From contig NC_056752.1 of NCBI RefSeq assembly GCF_018687715.1, positions 10,244,001-10,308,000 of the forward strand: DNA of 64,000 bases, given 5' to 3'. The position numbers and the translations under genes were made by a program. The notes under the pieces are model-generated. The model was not told the origin of the DNA and did not search any database. It saw only the letters and a list, made by a program, of their open reading frames with translations. Below, piece after piece: positions 1 to 13,628 of this stretch (its first letter is position 1; each line of letters opens with the position of its first letter). The stretch is from Carya illinoinensis. Taxonomy: Eukaryota; Streptophyta; Magnoliopsida; Fagales; Juglandaceae.

Positions 1-765
1 CGCAAGATTGGACCAAATCCCAACCCCCACAAACAATACCAGCTAAGTAGCATAAGCCAACTTATAAACACATATTAATGTACCTCATTGCTTATGAAGG
101 AAAAAGAATTAAGCACGAAATGGGTTTTTCTTTTTGTTTTGCATGAGGTTTCTTTCCTTGTTGAACTTCTTGATTATATATCCTGTAGCATAATCAAGCA
201 TGATGTTGAAGCAAGATGCTCATCAATTGCGTGTCATGTGCCAAGATCAAACGATGACGAACAAAATGAAATATAGTTTCTTCAACCCTCAACTAATTTA
301 ATAAAGAGAAATTATATATGCAATTTTAGAATATACAAGTCTCGCGTACTTCTTTTGAAAAAAATAGGTAAATATGGGACTCACATAAAAAAATTATTTT
401 TTTAATGGTCCATTATATATTTTTTTAATATGAGTACACGAAGCTTGCATATCCTAAAAATGTATATAGTATTACTCTATACTAAAAAGAATTATAAAAT
501 TTGAACATCATGCATAGTATGTTTGTTAAGCATTACCAAGAGGCAAGAAAGGTATGAATGTTTGTTGACAATGACAAGTGTTTATGGATGAATTGGAATA
601 GGGAGGGCCCTATTTATTGGCAAAAATAAATATTTTTGTTGTTGTTGAAATCCCCATTCTTTGCATAAAGGCATGTCATCTACGGCATGCTTCATCCACC
701 CGAAGTTCCCATTGGTAAATGGCTTTGTTAGTTGTAGCTTATTTTACTGAAGAATAAGTCAGCAA

Positions 766-806
<41 letters not shown>

Positions 807-846
807 CGCCATCAACTTTTGCTTGGGATGGAACGGAAACTTGGAG
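1..846. other. Intergenic, AT-rich, with (TA)n microsatellite
   Basis: No gene is recognisable here. The only notable element is a pure TA dinucleotide run at about 769-802. The short open frame at 88-276 has no domain, no splice context and codon use no different from the surrounding AT-rich DNA, so I do not call it. Confidence 0.6.
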
Positions 847-3800
847 TGTCGGGACATGCGACACAAGATTATATACATCCGTTCATGATAGTTAATATGC
901 AATGTATCCTAATATGTAACTAGCAATATACAATAATCGCAACGAAAATAAGTATAATAAAAATAATTGATGCTAGAATAAACTAAACATCCCAATGATT
1001 TATAAACCATGAATAGGTACGTTCTTACTTGAGAGATCCACTTGAGTTTAATATAATGTGGGAGATAGAATTTCCATAAAACAAAATCTACATAATCAGT
1101 CTAACTCTCACATCCGCTCTATACCATATAGAGTTATTGCTACGAAAGTTAAAATCATGTTCAACCTCATTTTCAAATTAGGCTCCTCCTCAACCATCTA
1201 AAGCCAACTGTTCATGTTGTTCATCGAATGCTAGTCTTTACACAATTTCTACCATTCCGATGGGGGAATGATAATGGGTCTACAAATGTGAGATTTACTT
1301 GAATCTTAGTTAGTTAAACAACCAACTTGTATAGAGATAAAATATGCATTATTAATTATAAACATGATATGCATGCTATGCAAAAAATAAAAAATAAACA
1401 TATTTGTCTCCATCCAGATTCTTCAACATTTCTCAAAAAAACTTTAATGCACTTTTTCTTCTAGAGAACAATTTTCACTTTCTCTTTAAAAAAAAAAAAT
1501 TGACATTTTGAAAGAGAACATTTCATACTTCATTGATTTAAAAAAACATAACATTTCATCGTTATTAACCATCATTAATATAACATAACGTATGATATCA
1601 TCACAAATCTTCATTATGCACTGTGAGTACCTACCGATAACCGTAGAACAACTCATGATGAAACTACATCTTTGGTTGTAGACATTGTAACCCAATGCAT
1701 TGGTCATAACCTTTTATCATAACATAACATCATAATGTATGCACCCACCAGCTTTATGTGCCATATATGACTTCACTCCGATATTCTTTAAAATGAATCC
1801 GTTTAAAACCTGTTGACTGTTCTTTGTCAATTCAGAGATTATTACTCTATTTTTAGTTACTCTAGAGTGGATAGAGGAGTTCCACTAGGATAATTCTCAA
1901 TACTAGCCTTGGGGATTGTGACAAAATTTATTTTCATGCTATACTTGAAAAATATATTTCATGACATATGCATATGTAGTAAGAAAATGACATTTATATA
2001 TATAATATGCTAAAATGGTAAAAATTTCACGTCATGTAAGCAAGCAATCAAATTCTCATTGATGTATCATATGATATTTCATGCTCAAAATGACATTTAT
2101 AATATGAATATAGCATCTATACAAGAATCATAAATAAATTATCTAAGACTATAATAAATTAGAAGCTAACTTACAAACTTTCCGGGTGCTTAGAATATTA
2201 ATGCAGCTATAATAAGAGTTATTCTAAGTTAAGAATTGCATAACTAGGAAGATGTTCATAATCAAAGTGTTCAAAAACTCAGTATTTACAAAACTAGCCC
2301 TACAATTTTTCAAAATTGCCACTAAGACCCTAAACTTTCACTATTTGTAATTTGGTCCCAAAATTCACCAAAGTCCACGACTCATATTTTCTACGTTCTA
2401 AATCCATATATGATCTTAGAATATCAAAAATCAAACAACTATCATATCAAAACCATCCAACCCATGGCAAGCAATTTGGTGACCCTTTTGTGATTTCAAA
2501 CCTATGGCTTCTTTGCATACATGTGTGATCCAATTCCATTAAGCATAAATCCATAAAACTGATCTTGGAACATGTTTACAACTTTGAATAATGCCACACA
2601 AGTTCATCCCAACACAGGCATTGAACAACACTAAATCATCCAAAAACCTTCAAAGTTCAAACCGTGTGTATGCATGATGTTTCTAACTTCTCTTTATCAA
2701 TGCAAGTTTTAAAGCCTAAAGAAAACATGAATCTCAATGCCTAACATGATGATAATTGGCTCCTTAAGGTTCATAAGGCCACCCTTGAGGCAATAGAACA
2801 TGATATGCCAAGATCATTCTCATACAAGTGCAAACCGAATACTTAGATGATCAACACAAGATATTGGCTCATTTTTTATCATGACATGTTGTTTTCCTCA
2901 AATTTAAAATTCCAATCAATTACCCAAGATATTAGTAAAACATATAGGATCATATCAAGACATGTCATGGCTAAAATTCTATCCCAAAACAATTTATTCA
3001 AGAAAAAATCCAAATCTGAACTGATATACAACACCTTGAGTAAAACCTTTTATAAGTCAATAACATCCTCACTCTCATACCATAAATCAAAGTCTAACAT
3101 GCTAATCTAACACCCAATAAGAAATAAGGCAAGATTACTTACAAAATTCATGGCCCTTGAGCTCTAAAAACTCAACTCACTCCAAGACCTCACTCAAGCT
3201 ACTCGGTTTGCACCTTTTATCATACTTTGAATGCTTTGCTCTCAAAAACACTAAAGGAAAGCTAGAGAGTGTAGTGTGAAGGAGTTAGGGATGAAGGAAG
3301 GTATTTATAGGACTTAATAGAGGGTGAGAGGCAAGGGGGCGTCAATTTTGGCTCCAAGGAAGTGAATGTGATTGGTGTGTGTGGAAGGTGGTGTGTTGAT
3401 TGCATTTTTAGCTTTGGGTTGTGGCTTGGTCAGCTGAATAATGACCTGAACCTTCATGATTGAACCTTGGAAAGGAGGTAGAAGAAGCCAATAGTGTAGT
3501 GGGCTACATTGGTGCAGAAAAATAAAACAAAAATTCACAAAGAAATCAAACCATGGCCTACGGTTTTGGGCTCCTACAAAGCTATCAAGATTTTTTATCC
3601 TCTTTTGTCCCATCCTCTTGGCCTTAATTACCATTATTGAGTGTCTTTCTCTAGTGAGTAAAGAGACATGAGTGGTGGCGTGGGGAAGGTGGCCAATTTG
3701 ATGCAGAAAATCTTTGAAGATCCAAGCGTATCTTGTTTAAATCCAACTAGACTTCCTAGGGGAATAGTTGAGTTTATCGCTTTTGTTTCTTGGAACCATT

Positions 3801-4744
3801 TCGCTCCTTGCTAGGCCCAATTCTTAGGTGATGTGGTGAGGTGTGAATGGTGAAGCTGCCCTTGAAAAAAAATGGTGAAAAAGACATGGGCTAGAGGCTG
3901 ATTTGGTACAATACACATGAAGGTGCACCTAGGTGCCAATTGGTGGTGATTTGGACACTGACATGGCCATGCTTCTATTGACATGTGTTGGGTCAAGTCT
4001 AAACTTCCAAATTAGTCTAAGAAGAATACAAATCAATAATAAAATCAACAAATTTCAGATTATAAGTGTGGGAAATAAATTAAAGAAAAATTAAGCTAAA
4101 ATCATGGTTTAGATATTATTAATCATGTATAAGATGATTAATGCTTCTTAACTCAAGTTAAAAACTTAATCATGGTTGGGTGGGAACCCTAGAGGCGTGT
4201 GGCACATCTTGGACTGTAGGAAAATCAATAGTATGGTGTATGTAGCCTTCAATTAGAAGGATAAAAGGACCTTGTTGGTTGGGCTAGTTGTGCCATTTGT
4301 GTATGCCTTGGATGCGGCGTTGGTGTGAGGTATTGAATAGACCTTATTTCCAGATTTGAGGGCTCATCTAAAGTCTCAAATGCCTACTAAATTTGGGTCC
4401 AAATGACAAGCCATTCCAAGGTTGGGCCAAAGGCCTTACTCTATCCAAGTTAGACCCAAAGACTTTATGTCTATTATATTGGGCCTCATTTCTAGTGTCC
4501 TTTATGAAGGGCTGAGAACCTTTATCTCTCCCAAGTTGAGCCTAAAGCTTTTCACACTTATCATTAGCTCATCACATCCTTAGTGAATTAGGGCCTAAAA
4601 TCCTTCTCCTACAAATGCAGACTCGCCAATTTCACCACCTGGCATCTCTACACCAACTAATTACTAGCATTTTGTTTCCAAGTGTCACCTGCAAAATTAT
4701 TATTTTTTTTTTATTTTTTGCAAGTAAGATTAAAGGGCGTGACA
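847..4744 (-). mobile_element. Probable large LTR (solo or truncated), gypsy-like, reverse orientation
   Basis: Read on the minus strand, this block begins at 4744 with TGTCACGCCC, a start seen in many plant gypsy LTRs, and ends near 847 with CATGTCCCGACA, giving TG...CA ends with a short TGTC/GACA inverted repeat. A TATA-like TATAAATA lies on the minus strand at about 3303-3312. It is followed downstream by a pyrimidine-rich leader with CTCTAGCTTTCC, as expected at a U3/R border. I found no matching 5-bp target duplication, no primer-binding site and no polyprotein. It could therefore be a solo LTR with decayed flanks, an end-truncated element, or two abutting fragments. The length (about 3.9 kb) would suit Ogre/Athila-type LTRs. 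The assignment is inference from the ends and leader only. Confidence 0.38.
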
Positions 4745-5487
4745 CATTGAAAGGAATTGTATAATTTCTCAAACTTGTAACCTTAAATTCATGGCTATTT
4801 AAAACTATACTTACAATTTGAGCAGTGCTACATTCACAAAAGGATGTAACCTGAAAACTCACCGAATAAGCTAAATCTTTTTTCATTCATTCTTTTATAT
4901 TCTTAAATATTTAAAAAAAAATATTCTATCCTTTCTTTTATCTAATAGATGCTTCCCAAACCAATTCTTAGACAGACACAAAAACACATGTAGTAAAATT
5001 CTGTGTATGTCCATATTTTGGGCATGTACGATCATTGTCAAGTTTAAAAGTTGAGGTTTTGGCTAAAACTAAAATCAATGGAGATATTAATCTATATTGA
5101 ACTATCCATCCCAAAGTTAAAATAATAATATAATATTATATATTTTAATCATAATTTTTTTTAATATTTTACAAATACATTTTATATATTAATAATTTAT
5201 TTTTACTTAAAATTATTGTTTCCCAAATTTTCTTTCTATCAACCTAATTATTCAACAAACACATTTAGAAATACTTTTAGAATAGAATATTATTTTAGAG
5301 ATGAATAGTGGCCGACTAAATTTAAAAAATATTTTGAAATTGCTATAACTCAAAACTCAAACTATAGAGTTTTGGCTCCTCTAATGCATATCACTTTTAT
5401 TCAAATTAGTCAAAATTTAACTAAGCACAGTGCTCAGTATCATCATGCAGTACTAACTTCGAATTCAATTTTTCAACCCTTTTGCAT
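4745..5487. other. Intergenic, AT-rich
   Basis: No gene, RNA or repeat boundary that I can support. The sequence is low-complexity AT-rich DNA with scattered short A/T runs. Confidence 0.5.
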
Positions 5488-5935
5488 GAGTATTAATTAT
5501 CATCATCCAATCTCTTGTCACATGGCTATATAGTCTAATTTTGGATCTACATGGATTCCAACGTACATTTTGATTGCTACATGGATTGTCAATGGAAAAT
5601 GCATGTGGGAGACGTTAAAGCGAAGCTTCCTGGAAGTTCTGCTACATGAGATTAGATAGATAAGCATAGCTATAGTATAGCTCTGCACAATCCTTGGATT
5701 GAATATATATTGGAATCTCATCACCAGAAAACTGAGGGAAATTAACAATCCGTGTATCCCTAATTTGCACAGAAGAAGATATTTTTTGACTAAAACCTTA
5801 ATTTATTGGTCAGGCTCCCCATAATTTCCAAGATATTTGTAGAATAGCAGAAGTTTACAAATCATTTACGTTCAAAAATCAAAACAGTTGATGATATTGT
5901 TCAACAGTCCAAACCGCGTCCAGGTACATAATAAA
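5488..5935. repeat. Promoter-like segment, duplicate 1
   Basis: This stretch is collinear with 6600-7125. Shared landmarks in order are GGCTATATAGTCTA, ACATTTTGATTGCTA, GGAAGTTCTGCTA, CTGCACAATCCTTG, TCATCA.CAGAAAACTGAGG, TTTACGTTCAAAA and CAACAGTCCAAACCGCGTCCA. Indels interrupt the match. A TATA-like tract (GCTATAGTATAGC) precedes CTGCACAATCCTTG. No open frame follows. It looks like a duplicated upstream region whose gene is gone or never existed here. Confidence 0.6.
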
Positions 5936-6599
5936 TTAAGAAAATATATTTATAATTTTGAAATGCACATGCAAATATCGTATAGTTATTTAAAATAAAA
6001 AAAAAAAGACTTACTCATAGAGAAAAAAATAATAAATTTTACTCTTTTTTAAAATAATTACACGATATTTGTATATTCTATAATTATATTTAGCGTTACT
6101 CATAAATTAATATGAGTAATTATGAATGGTTGATTCTATTAGATACAAATAATTACACGATATTTATATACTTTATGATTATATTTATATACGAATATAT
6201 TTATATACAAATTGGTGATTCTATCTATCTAATTATGTTATAGTTTTTCTTAACCAAGAATTTAAGAGAAAAATAATATGAAGATCTTCGTCAACAATTC
6301 CGAAACATATGATTGTAGTGCTACTTTCACGGATGCGGATCTTAACTGCATTCAACAAATCCACCAATTAAATTTTATAATCGCTATTGCATTGATCTTC
6401 AAGGTTTGGGTCCAATTTACTGGTCTTGTTGCCTTTTTTTGTACTCTTTTTTGATTTTCAACTATATGCACTGTAATTTTTGTCACATCCTCCACCCTCT
6501 CTTCTTTTATCATCCTCTCTTTTAATTTATTGCTAGTTTGATTAAAAAAAAAATACCATCACTCATCTTCAAACTAAAACTTTTCAATCTAATTTATGC

Positions 6600-7125
6600 A
6601 GTATCATCATCATGAGATCTCTTCAATCTCACGAGGCTATATAGTCTAGTTTTGAATCTATATGCATTCCAACAATCATGTAACCCATATTTTTCCTTAC
6701 ATTTTGATTGCTAAATTCCCACGAGTGCAAACACATGGGAGACTTTAGAGTGCAACTTCGTGGAAGTTCTGCTAGCTACAAGAAAGGTAAGCCTAGCTAT
6801 ATATAGCCCTGCACAATCCTTGAATTAAACGTTGATTTTCAAGATATGGAGTCTCATCAACAGAAAACTGAGGAAAAAAAACAATTCGCTCGAGTATATT
6901 TCTTTCCAGAAGAAAATATTCTTTCCAAGATATAAATATCTGCAGAAGTACTGAAGTTTACTACAGCCTGGTCGTTTACGTTCAAAACAGTATGAAATTA
7001 ATACTAAACTTCAACTCACAAAGACTCGATACCTCGGTACACGTGTTTCTTCTTTAATTTCGCCGACAGCATCTCCTGATATTAATCCAAACTTTCAACA
7101 GTCCAAACCGCGTCCAAGTAATTAA
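6600..7125. repeat. Promoter-like segment, duplicate 2
   Basis: Second copy of the 5488-5935 segment. This copy has the better TATA box, CTATATATAG at about 6797-6806. It is followed about 10 nt later by CTGCACAATCCTTG and the conserved AGAAAACTGAGGAAA leader-like tract. No coding region follows within 500 bp. The copies have diverged by substitutions and several indels of 10 bp or more. Confidence 0.6.
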
Positions 7126-8006
7126 TATAAAGTGTTTGGTCTATTTTGGGACAATTAATACAATTTAGGAATAGTTACTTTTAAAAAAAATAAATAAGAT
7201 TTATTATTAAAAATAAATTTTTTATATAATTTTTATATTTATATATTTTTTTTTAAATAATTATATAACACTTATACACTCACGACTGAAATTATCATTT
7301 CTCTATTAAGACAGTCTCGCTGCTACTTATTCTCAAGAAATTACTTCATGGTTTTCTTCTACAATTATGCATGTTTCAGAACTGAAACACAATTAAAACT
7401 ATATCTAACATTATCAATTAATATATTAACAAACTTGAGATACCATATACGATTCGGTATCATATTAAACTTAAAAGGCCAATTTCTCCAAATCCTCAAT
7501 AAAAACTAGTTACAAATTAACGCCTATATACAATGTGCATGAAGAATTAAAATTCTTCAACAAAAATAATATATCTAAGTTAATATGATCATATTGTATA
7601 AACCTTTAATAGATTAACGTCGAGGTCAATTATCTTGATGATCTCTATTTTAGATTGAGCACTTTTGACTTTTCTGATCTACTTTCCTTGTGTTTGTATT
7701 TTAGTGAGGAGATAATAATAGTTTATAATATGGGGTACCAAAAGAAACTCTCGTGCATATCAAGAGTCATAACCTCGTGAATCTATTAATGTTTAGAAAA
7801 CTGAAAACGTATGAGTTAGCATATCAAAAGATACGTTTGAAAACTTAAAAAAACTCTATTTAAGTACTTTGGAAAACTACATGCTTTATAAACGACATAT
7901 GAAGAAGAAGATTGAAAAGAACAGAAATCAATAAATAGTAAAACTTCAAAAATTAAATATTATAATATATATAATAACAATATTAGATATAATCTTATTA
8001 GGATAT

Positions 8007-8994
8007 TTATATATACTAGATGAGAGTAACGTGCAAAGCACGTTTGTCTAATTTTATGAAATGATTATTTATAAAAAATAATATATATTTTATAAAAATT
8101 ATTGATGTCACTTAATAATTTAAGGCATATTGGAGAAAATAAAAAAATTAGTTCAAAGTATCATATAATCTAATACATGTTTAGAACATTTATAATTTTA
8201 GCAAAGATGTATACGAAAAATTTAATAAAAGTCTAACACAAACGGTAGTTCAAAATATGTGTCGTTTGATGTTTGTATTATAATTCATCAATTTATGTTA
8301 TCCTGTAGACAATCAATAGAGACAACATTGAAATTCTTATTTTGCTGTTGGTTGAGTCGATCAGGGACAACATAAAGTTAAAACATAATCTTTTTATAAA
8401 ATTTGTGGTATAATATTTTTTATATATAGCATATATATAAATCATAAAATATATTTTGAAATTGTTGGTTGAATTTACTCTTTCTTGATTAGCTCAAGGA
8501 TCACAGCCTTTGTCACGTGCCTATCATAGCAAGCCCACTTATGGAATATGACTTAGCGGAAGCTACGTCCTACTACCATGGGGAAAAAAAAAACACTTTG
8601 ATTAAACACACTTATATTATATATTATATGAGATTTTTAAATTTGGAATAGTCAATAATCTGAATTAATGAAACATATAATACACGTATATTATACTTAG
8701 GGATTCACGTCTTATGCACCTAATACACATGTATATGTTAAGGAGAAAGAGAAAAATATAATAACTAATCTTTAATTACTTATTATTATATAAACTATTA
8801 AGTATTATAATTATTGAGATTAATAAATCATATAACAACATTGAATGCTATCTCTCTCAACATTTATGTCTTCATTTTATATGTCAAACCATTAAAACAA
8901 ACGGTGTTAACTTTAACGGAAAAACAAGAAAAACCGTTAAAACAAGATTTTCCGTTTCATACACATTTTTTATATATAGAAGATATATATATAA
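8007..8994 (-). mobile_element. Copy-A-only sequence with Helitron-like 3' end
   Basis: Copy B lacks everything between about 8006 and 9691. At the left border, read on the minus strand, the sequence is a hairpin ACGTGC-ttt-GCACGT, then 11 nt, then CTAG followed by T. This is the arrangement expected for a Helitron 3' terminus (hairpin, CTRR, insertion next to T). I could not find a convincing 5'-TC end or any Rep/helicase coding sequence. It would therefore be a non-autonomous or truncated copy. The rest is AT-rich without features. Confidence 0.35.
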
Positions 8995-9688
8995 GAGCAT
9001 CCTTAACGGCTAATGCATATTTAAAAATAAGCTCACTTTTTAACTACTAGACATAGAAGCCACCTACAATAGATTACGCATTATCAAATTTTTTGGCTTT
9101 TAGCTACAGTATTTCTAAAAATAAAATCAAATTTGATATTTACTGTTTAAAGAGCAAATCTTTATTTTATTAGTTATTCGTAACTCTCCCTCTCTCCTTT
9201 TGATAGTTGTTGGGTAGAATAAAATATAGACAAAAAAAAAAATAGTTGGATGGGAAATATAGAATTTTGATTTGTAATTAAGATATTTATATAGAATTTT
9301 AGATGGGTTTAATTAGACATTTGTGGTTATTAGCATTAAATGAAAATTAAAAAAATATAAATTTTTAACCAATTAGAATATGATTACTAATTAACATATA
9401 ATAGGTAGTAAAATATGATAAAATAAAATAAATTAATAATTTAAAAAATTAAATATTTTTTAAATTATTAATTAGTCATTACTATATAATAAATAAATGG
9501 ATAATCGAACGTGGAGATTTGATATGAATAGCTAAAGTCAAATTCATCTTTTATTATTTTATTTTTATATAATGAAAAAATAGATATTCTAATGTAGAGA
9601 CTTATATAAATAGAATAACCAAAATTTAAATTTATCTTATATTCATCAAAAGTGTCCTTTACATGTACATAATTCATTAACAATGCTC
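8995..9688. mobile_element. PIF/Harbinger-type (Tourist-like) MITE
   Basis: Terminal inverted repeats begin GAGCAT (8995) and end ATGCTC (9688), and the imperfect similarity continues inwards for about 40 bp. The element is flanked by the trinucleotide TAA on both sides (8992-8994 and 9689-9691), matching the TWA target duplication of PIF/Harbinger elements. At 694 bp it is long for a MITE. It contains no transposase and may itself contain another insertion. Copy B of the segmental duplication lacks it. Confidence 0.6.
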
Positions 9689-9691
9689 TAA

Positions 9692-9890
9692 GGTTCTCTT
9701 TGAATAATGAGTTGAGATGAAAGTTGAAAATTGAATAAAATATTATTAGAATATTAATTTTTTAATATTATTATTGCTTTAAAATTTAAAAAGTTGAATT
9801 GTTTATCACATTTTATGTGAAAATTTGAAAAATTGATAATGATATAATGAAATGAAACATTTCTTGTATCCAAGCTAGGCTTCACGAACT
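9692..9890. mobile_element. Dispersed AT-rich MITE, GAGATGAGATG family (copy A)
   Basis: It contains the family signatures AATAATGAGTTGAGATGA, ATATTATTAGAATATTA and TGAGATGA-like motifs. Related or complementary copies occur at 15072-15250 (the orthologous position in copy B), 12688-12902, 30561-30735 and 46441-46629. It is non-coding. Because both duplication copies carry it, it was inserted before the duplication. Confidence 0.6.
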
Positions 9891-9941
9891 TCTTTTAAAA
9901 CAAGTAGTCTATCATGAAAATATTAATTTTTCTATCGTGAT

Positions 9942-10765
9942 TGTTAGAATAAGAGTCTTTATTCTGTTCTAATAAGCAGAATTCAAAATAAAGATATTAA
10001 GCAAGATTTAATAAGAATATATTCACGAACAAGAACCAAACAGATTCAAACTAATCAACAGATTAGATCTAACAGCAGAATCAGATTATATATAGATTCA
10101 GACTAGCAACAGATTCAGTCTAACAAGATATTCAACCTGACAGATAGATTCAGATTATCTACAAATTATAACAAAACAATATTAACAAGAAATTAAACGT
10201 AGCAACATCAATAATCAAAAGATTAATAGAAATAAGCAAAAAATAGGCAAGAAAAGAACAACACAACTGATTTACGTGGTTCGACCCTAATGGTCTACGT
10301 CGACGGCAGGAATGGCCTCAGATCTTTATTGATAATCAGTGTCCTTCACAGAGAAGCCTCAGAAACCACTCAAAGATTTACAAATCTCTCATCTCACTGT
10401 AAAATCATAAAGATTTCCTTCACAACAGTGAAACCCTAGTTTCTCCCTCTCAGATCTCTCTCTAAGACTCTCTCTCTCAATCGACTGAAGTAAACACAAA
10501 TGAAGAGATTAGGTTTTCAGAAAACCCATAGCGATACATATATAGGGTAACACAGATGGCTCCACGTGTACAGATCCTGCGGCTGAAGTTTAACTTCACT
10601 TGATGCTGCTTACGAGTCACGTGCTGGTCACGTGATCACCAACTCAGACTCTTAAACTTCACAGCTCCAGAATCTTCTGAGTATTTAATCCATTCAATGT
10701 CATAAAGAGAAGGGTCAGATCACATATAACAATGAGAAATAAATTAATTGCCATAATACATTACA
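9942..10765 (+). mobile_element. Solo LTR, 824 bp, target duplication GTGAT
   Basis: It starts TGTTAGAATAAG and ends CATTACA (TG...CA) and is flanked by perfect 5-bp repeats GTGAT at 9937-9941 and 10766-10770. Copy B of the duplication has the uninterrupted site at about 15303-15310, which independently confirms both borders. The interior has ATTTACGTGGTTCGACC, a motif familiar from plant LTRs. There is no primer-binding site, gag or pol, so this is a solo LTR left by LTR-LTR recombination. Superfamily is unassigned (copia-like by feel). Confidence 0.85.
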
Positions 10766-12687
10766 GTGATCAATCCTAAATTTTTCATACTTTTTCTAAA
10801 AGAGTTACGCAAAATTATTTTAAACATTCTAAAATTGTATAAATGTTTTTTCATATAATAGACTTGCCAGTCAGGCAATTCGTGTCTTTGGGTCTCATTT
10901 GGATTAAAAATAGATAGATAATACAAGTGGGTGCTTCTCTCTCTCTCTCTCTCTCAATTATCTTAACATTCAAATTCACATATCTATTGTTGAGTTGCTT
11001 CACAACTAGCATTCTTCGGGTTACGTCGAACCTCTAGTTTTTCATCTCTATTTATCCTGTTGCTTTCCAGTCTCCCTTGAACGAGAACATTGAGGGAGCA
11101 AAAATAGAAATCTCCAATTAAACGTGTCAATTTAAAGGGTTGCAGTACTGTTGTTTTATTAATTACGCAGCTTCTAACTTCAACTAATCATTCAGTTGTT
11201 TGGATTAATACAGCAAGCTGCTTCCTCGCCCCTTCCAAGCGTTGTTATTATTGTAAAAAATAAAAATGCTTAGCGTTGTTACTGCTCAACTTGTAATCAC
11301 CCGCGAACTCTTTTAAAACATAATAATAACAATGTTATGTATAATCATAAAGTGCGTAAGTGTTATGTATTTATTTTAAAAAAAGAATAGAGTTTATAAT
11401 TAAAAATTAATTTTTTTCATATATATTCTATATTTATTTACTTTTTTTAAAAAGATTATGTAGCACTTATATATTATATAACTGTAAATATCATTTCTAG
11501 CAAAAAAAAAAAGGGCAATATTTCCCCTTTTCCTGTACAAGGGACAAATTAAAATTCTCCTCTAAAACCCTCTAAAACAAAATATCGAGTTCATTTAATA
11601 ATTTTTCTATATAAAGAATAAAATATAATTATTTTTCAAAAAGAAACTTATTAAAAATTATTTTCTAACATTCATTTTCAATTTTTCAAAAACAAAATAT
11701 TTTTTTCCGAAAAAACATTTCTAAAGGTTTAAAAAAAAACAATGAAAGAAATTATATGATATTTTTATAATATATATACAAATAAATTATCAAGAAACGA
11801 ATATTTATCAAATGATGAAATATCATTTTAATTAATATTGAAATTGACTTAAAAATTTAATTATATGATATGTTATGATCATAGGATAAAAATATATGAT
11901 TTAATAATATTTTTAAGGGAGTAGATTTTATTCTACCCAAACCCTAACTTGTCTTTATTATTGGAAAGGTTGTCTGTGTAATCCAACATATTTAACAGAC
12001 AAAATACACCATTGACAGGCGTAACGCTTACGCAGAACGACCTCTAATATTAGAAAATAAGTAAATAAATAAATCAGATTGCTTACGTAGGCAAATAGAG
12101 ATTGCATAAAATACTTTATCTGATAAATTAATCTTAATTTGTAAAATAATTAAAAATTATGATATCGACTTTGAAGACAAAACCTTAGACGGATACCAAA
12201 ATAATTAATTTAATAGCCACGTGGAAATAGTGGCGGTGCGTTTTGTCTGGTGAAGTGTTGCGCGAAGAGAGGATCAAAAAGGTGTTTAAGAGTATATTCC
12301 TTATGCAGCGCCAATTCGTCATATTTGACTTTTACATCAATTTTTAATAAATTTAAGTAATTATAATTATATAAAGAGGAAGGATACGGACATGTCCCAA
12401 ATCAATAAAATTTAGGCAAGTTTTATTTTTTATTTTTTAAAAAGTTGATTTCCCAAAAATAATGATCTTTTATATATTTTTCATGGTGGGATTTATATAA
12501 ATATATATATATATATCATTATTTTTATATAAATAAATAATTCTTCGGATTGGTTCAAGCAATAAGATTTTTTTTTTTTAAGAGATATATTGGGAGAGTG
12601 GGTCGAACTCGAAACCTTTATTTTTAAGATTTGGGTATTATGCCATCAGGCCATAAACTTTTGGCAGGTGATAAGAACTTTAATCTT

Positions 12688-12902
12688 AGGTCTTGTTTGG
12701 TTAACCAAAATTAAAAATCTCATCTTATCTCATCTCAACTCATTATTACATTTTTTTCAAATCTCAATATAAAATATAATAAATAATCTAACTTTTTCAA
12801 ATTTTAATATAAAATTAATATTTAAAAATTATATTATAACAATATTTTATTTATTACTATTTAAAACATCTTATATCATCTCATCTGTATAACTAAGTGG
12901 GG
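12688..12902. mobile_element. MITE of the TCATCTCATCTCAAC family, copy A only
   Basis: It begins near GTCTTGTTTGGTTA and ends near ATAACTAAGTGGGGC. The interior TCATCTTATCTCATCTCAAC, AAAATATAATAAATAATCTAACTTTTTCAAAT matches 46441-46629. Copy B lacks it: its flanks join at GATCTTAG (about 28420-28428). It is non-coding. The exact ends and target duplication are uncertain by a few bases. Confidence 0.6.
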
Positions 12903-13628
12903 CGTGAGATTATCTTTTCAGGTTCAAAGTTTAAACTCTTAGGTTTAAAAATTTCTGGAGATCACGTCTTGTTGATAAAAGATATGATGATTTACATGAT
13001 TCATATAATAAAAATGCATACACAAGTCTAGAGTTTAATCGAATTAAAGACATGTCGTATTTGTATATACTGTCTCCAAAATTCTTCGTCATATAAAAAA
13101 AAATTATATTAGTATGCAATTTTTATTTTGGCAACCAGGTAACAAAAGTTACAATGGATTTATTGGGATTATCTTTTTCATTCTACGAGACATTTATAAA
13201 GAGATAGGTTAAGAGATAAGGACAACAAAATGAAGCATTTTGTATGAGTATACGAGTAAAAATGACAAAGATGGGTAATTTAGTATTTTTCTTTTTTTAA
13301 GATATAAAGGTATTATAAGAATTTTGAACTATGGTTCTGGTCCTTCTTATTTTTATTAGAGAAATATTTTAACTACAAATTTTTTTTTATAAAAGAAAAT
13401 TTATAAATTGATGTGTTTGACATGATACGTTAAATTGTAAAATTATTTTTATTGTAAATTATATATCATGTATTATATAAAATCATATCAATTTATAGAT
13501 TTATTTTTATACAATCTCTTTATGGCTATGACACTCACTTCCCTCTTAATTAAGCATCCAAATATGAAAATATCCATTCCATTCCGGAATACTTTAAAAT
13601 CAAAATGCAATGTAAAATGTGATGTAAA

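Noticed and set aside
3314..3996. Minus-strand frames of 106 and 61 aa
   Set aside because: They sit around the TATA/leader of the suspected LTR, with no domain or splice structure.
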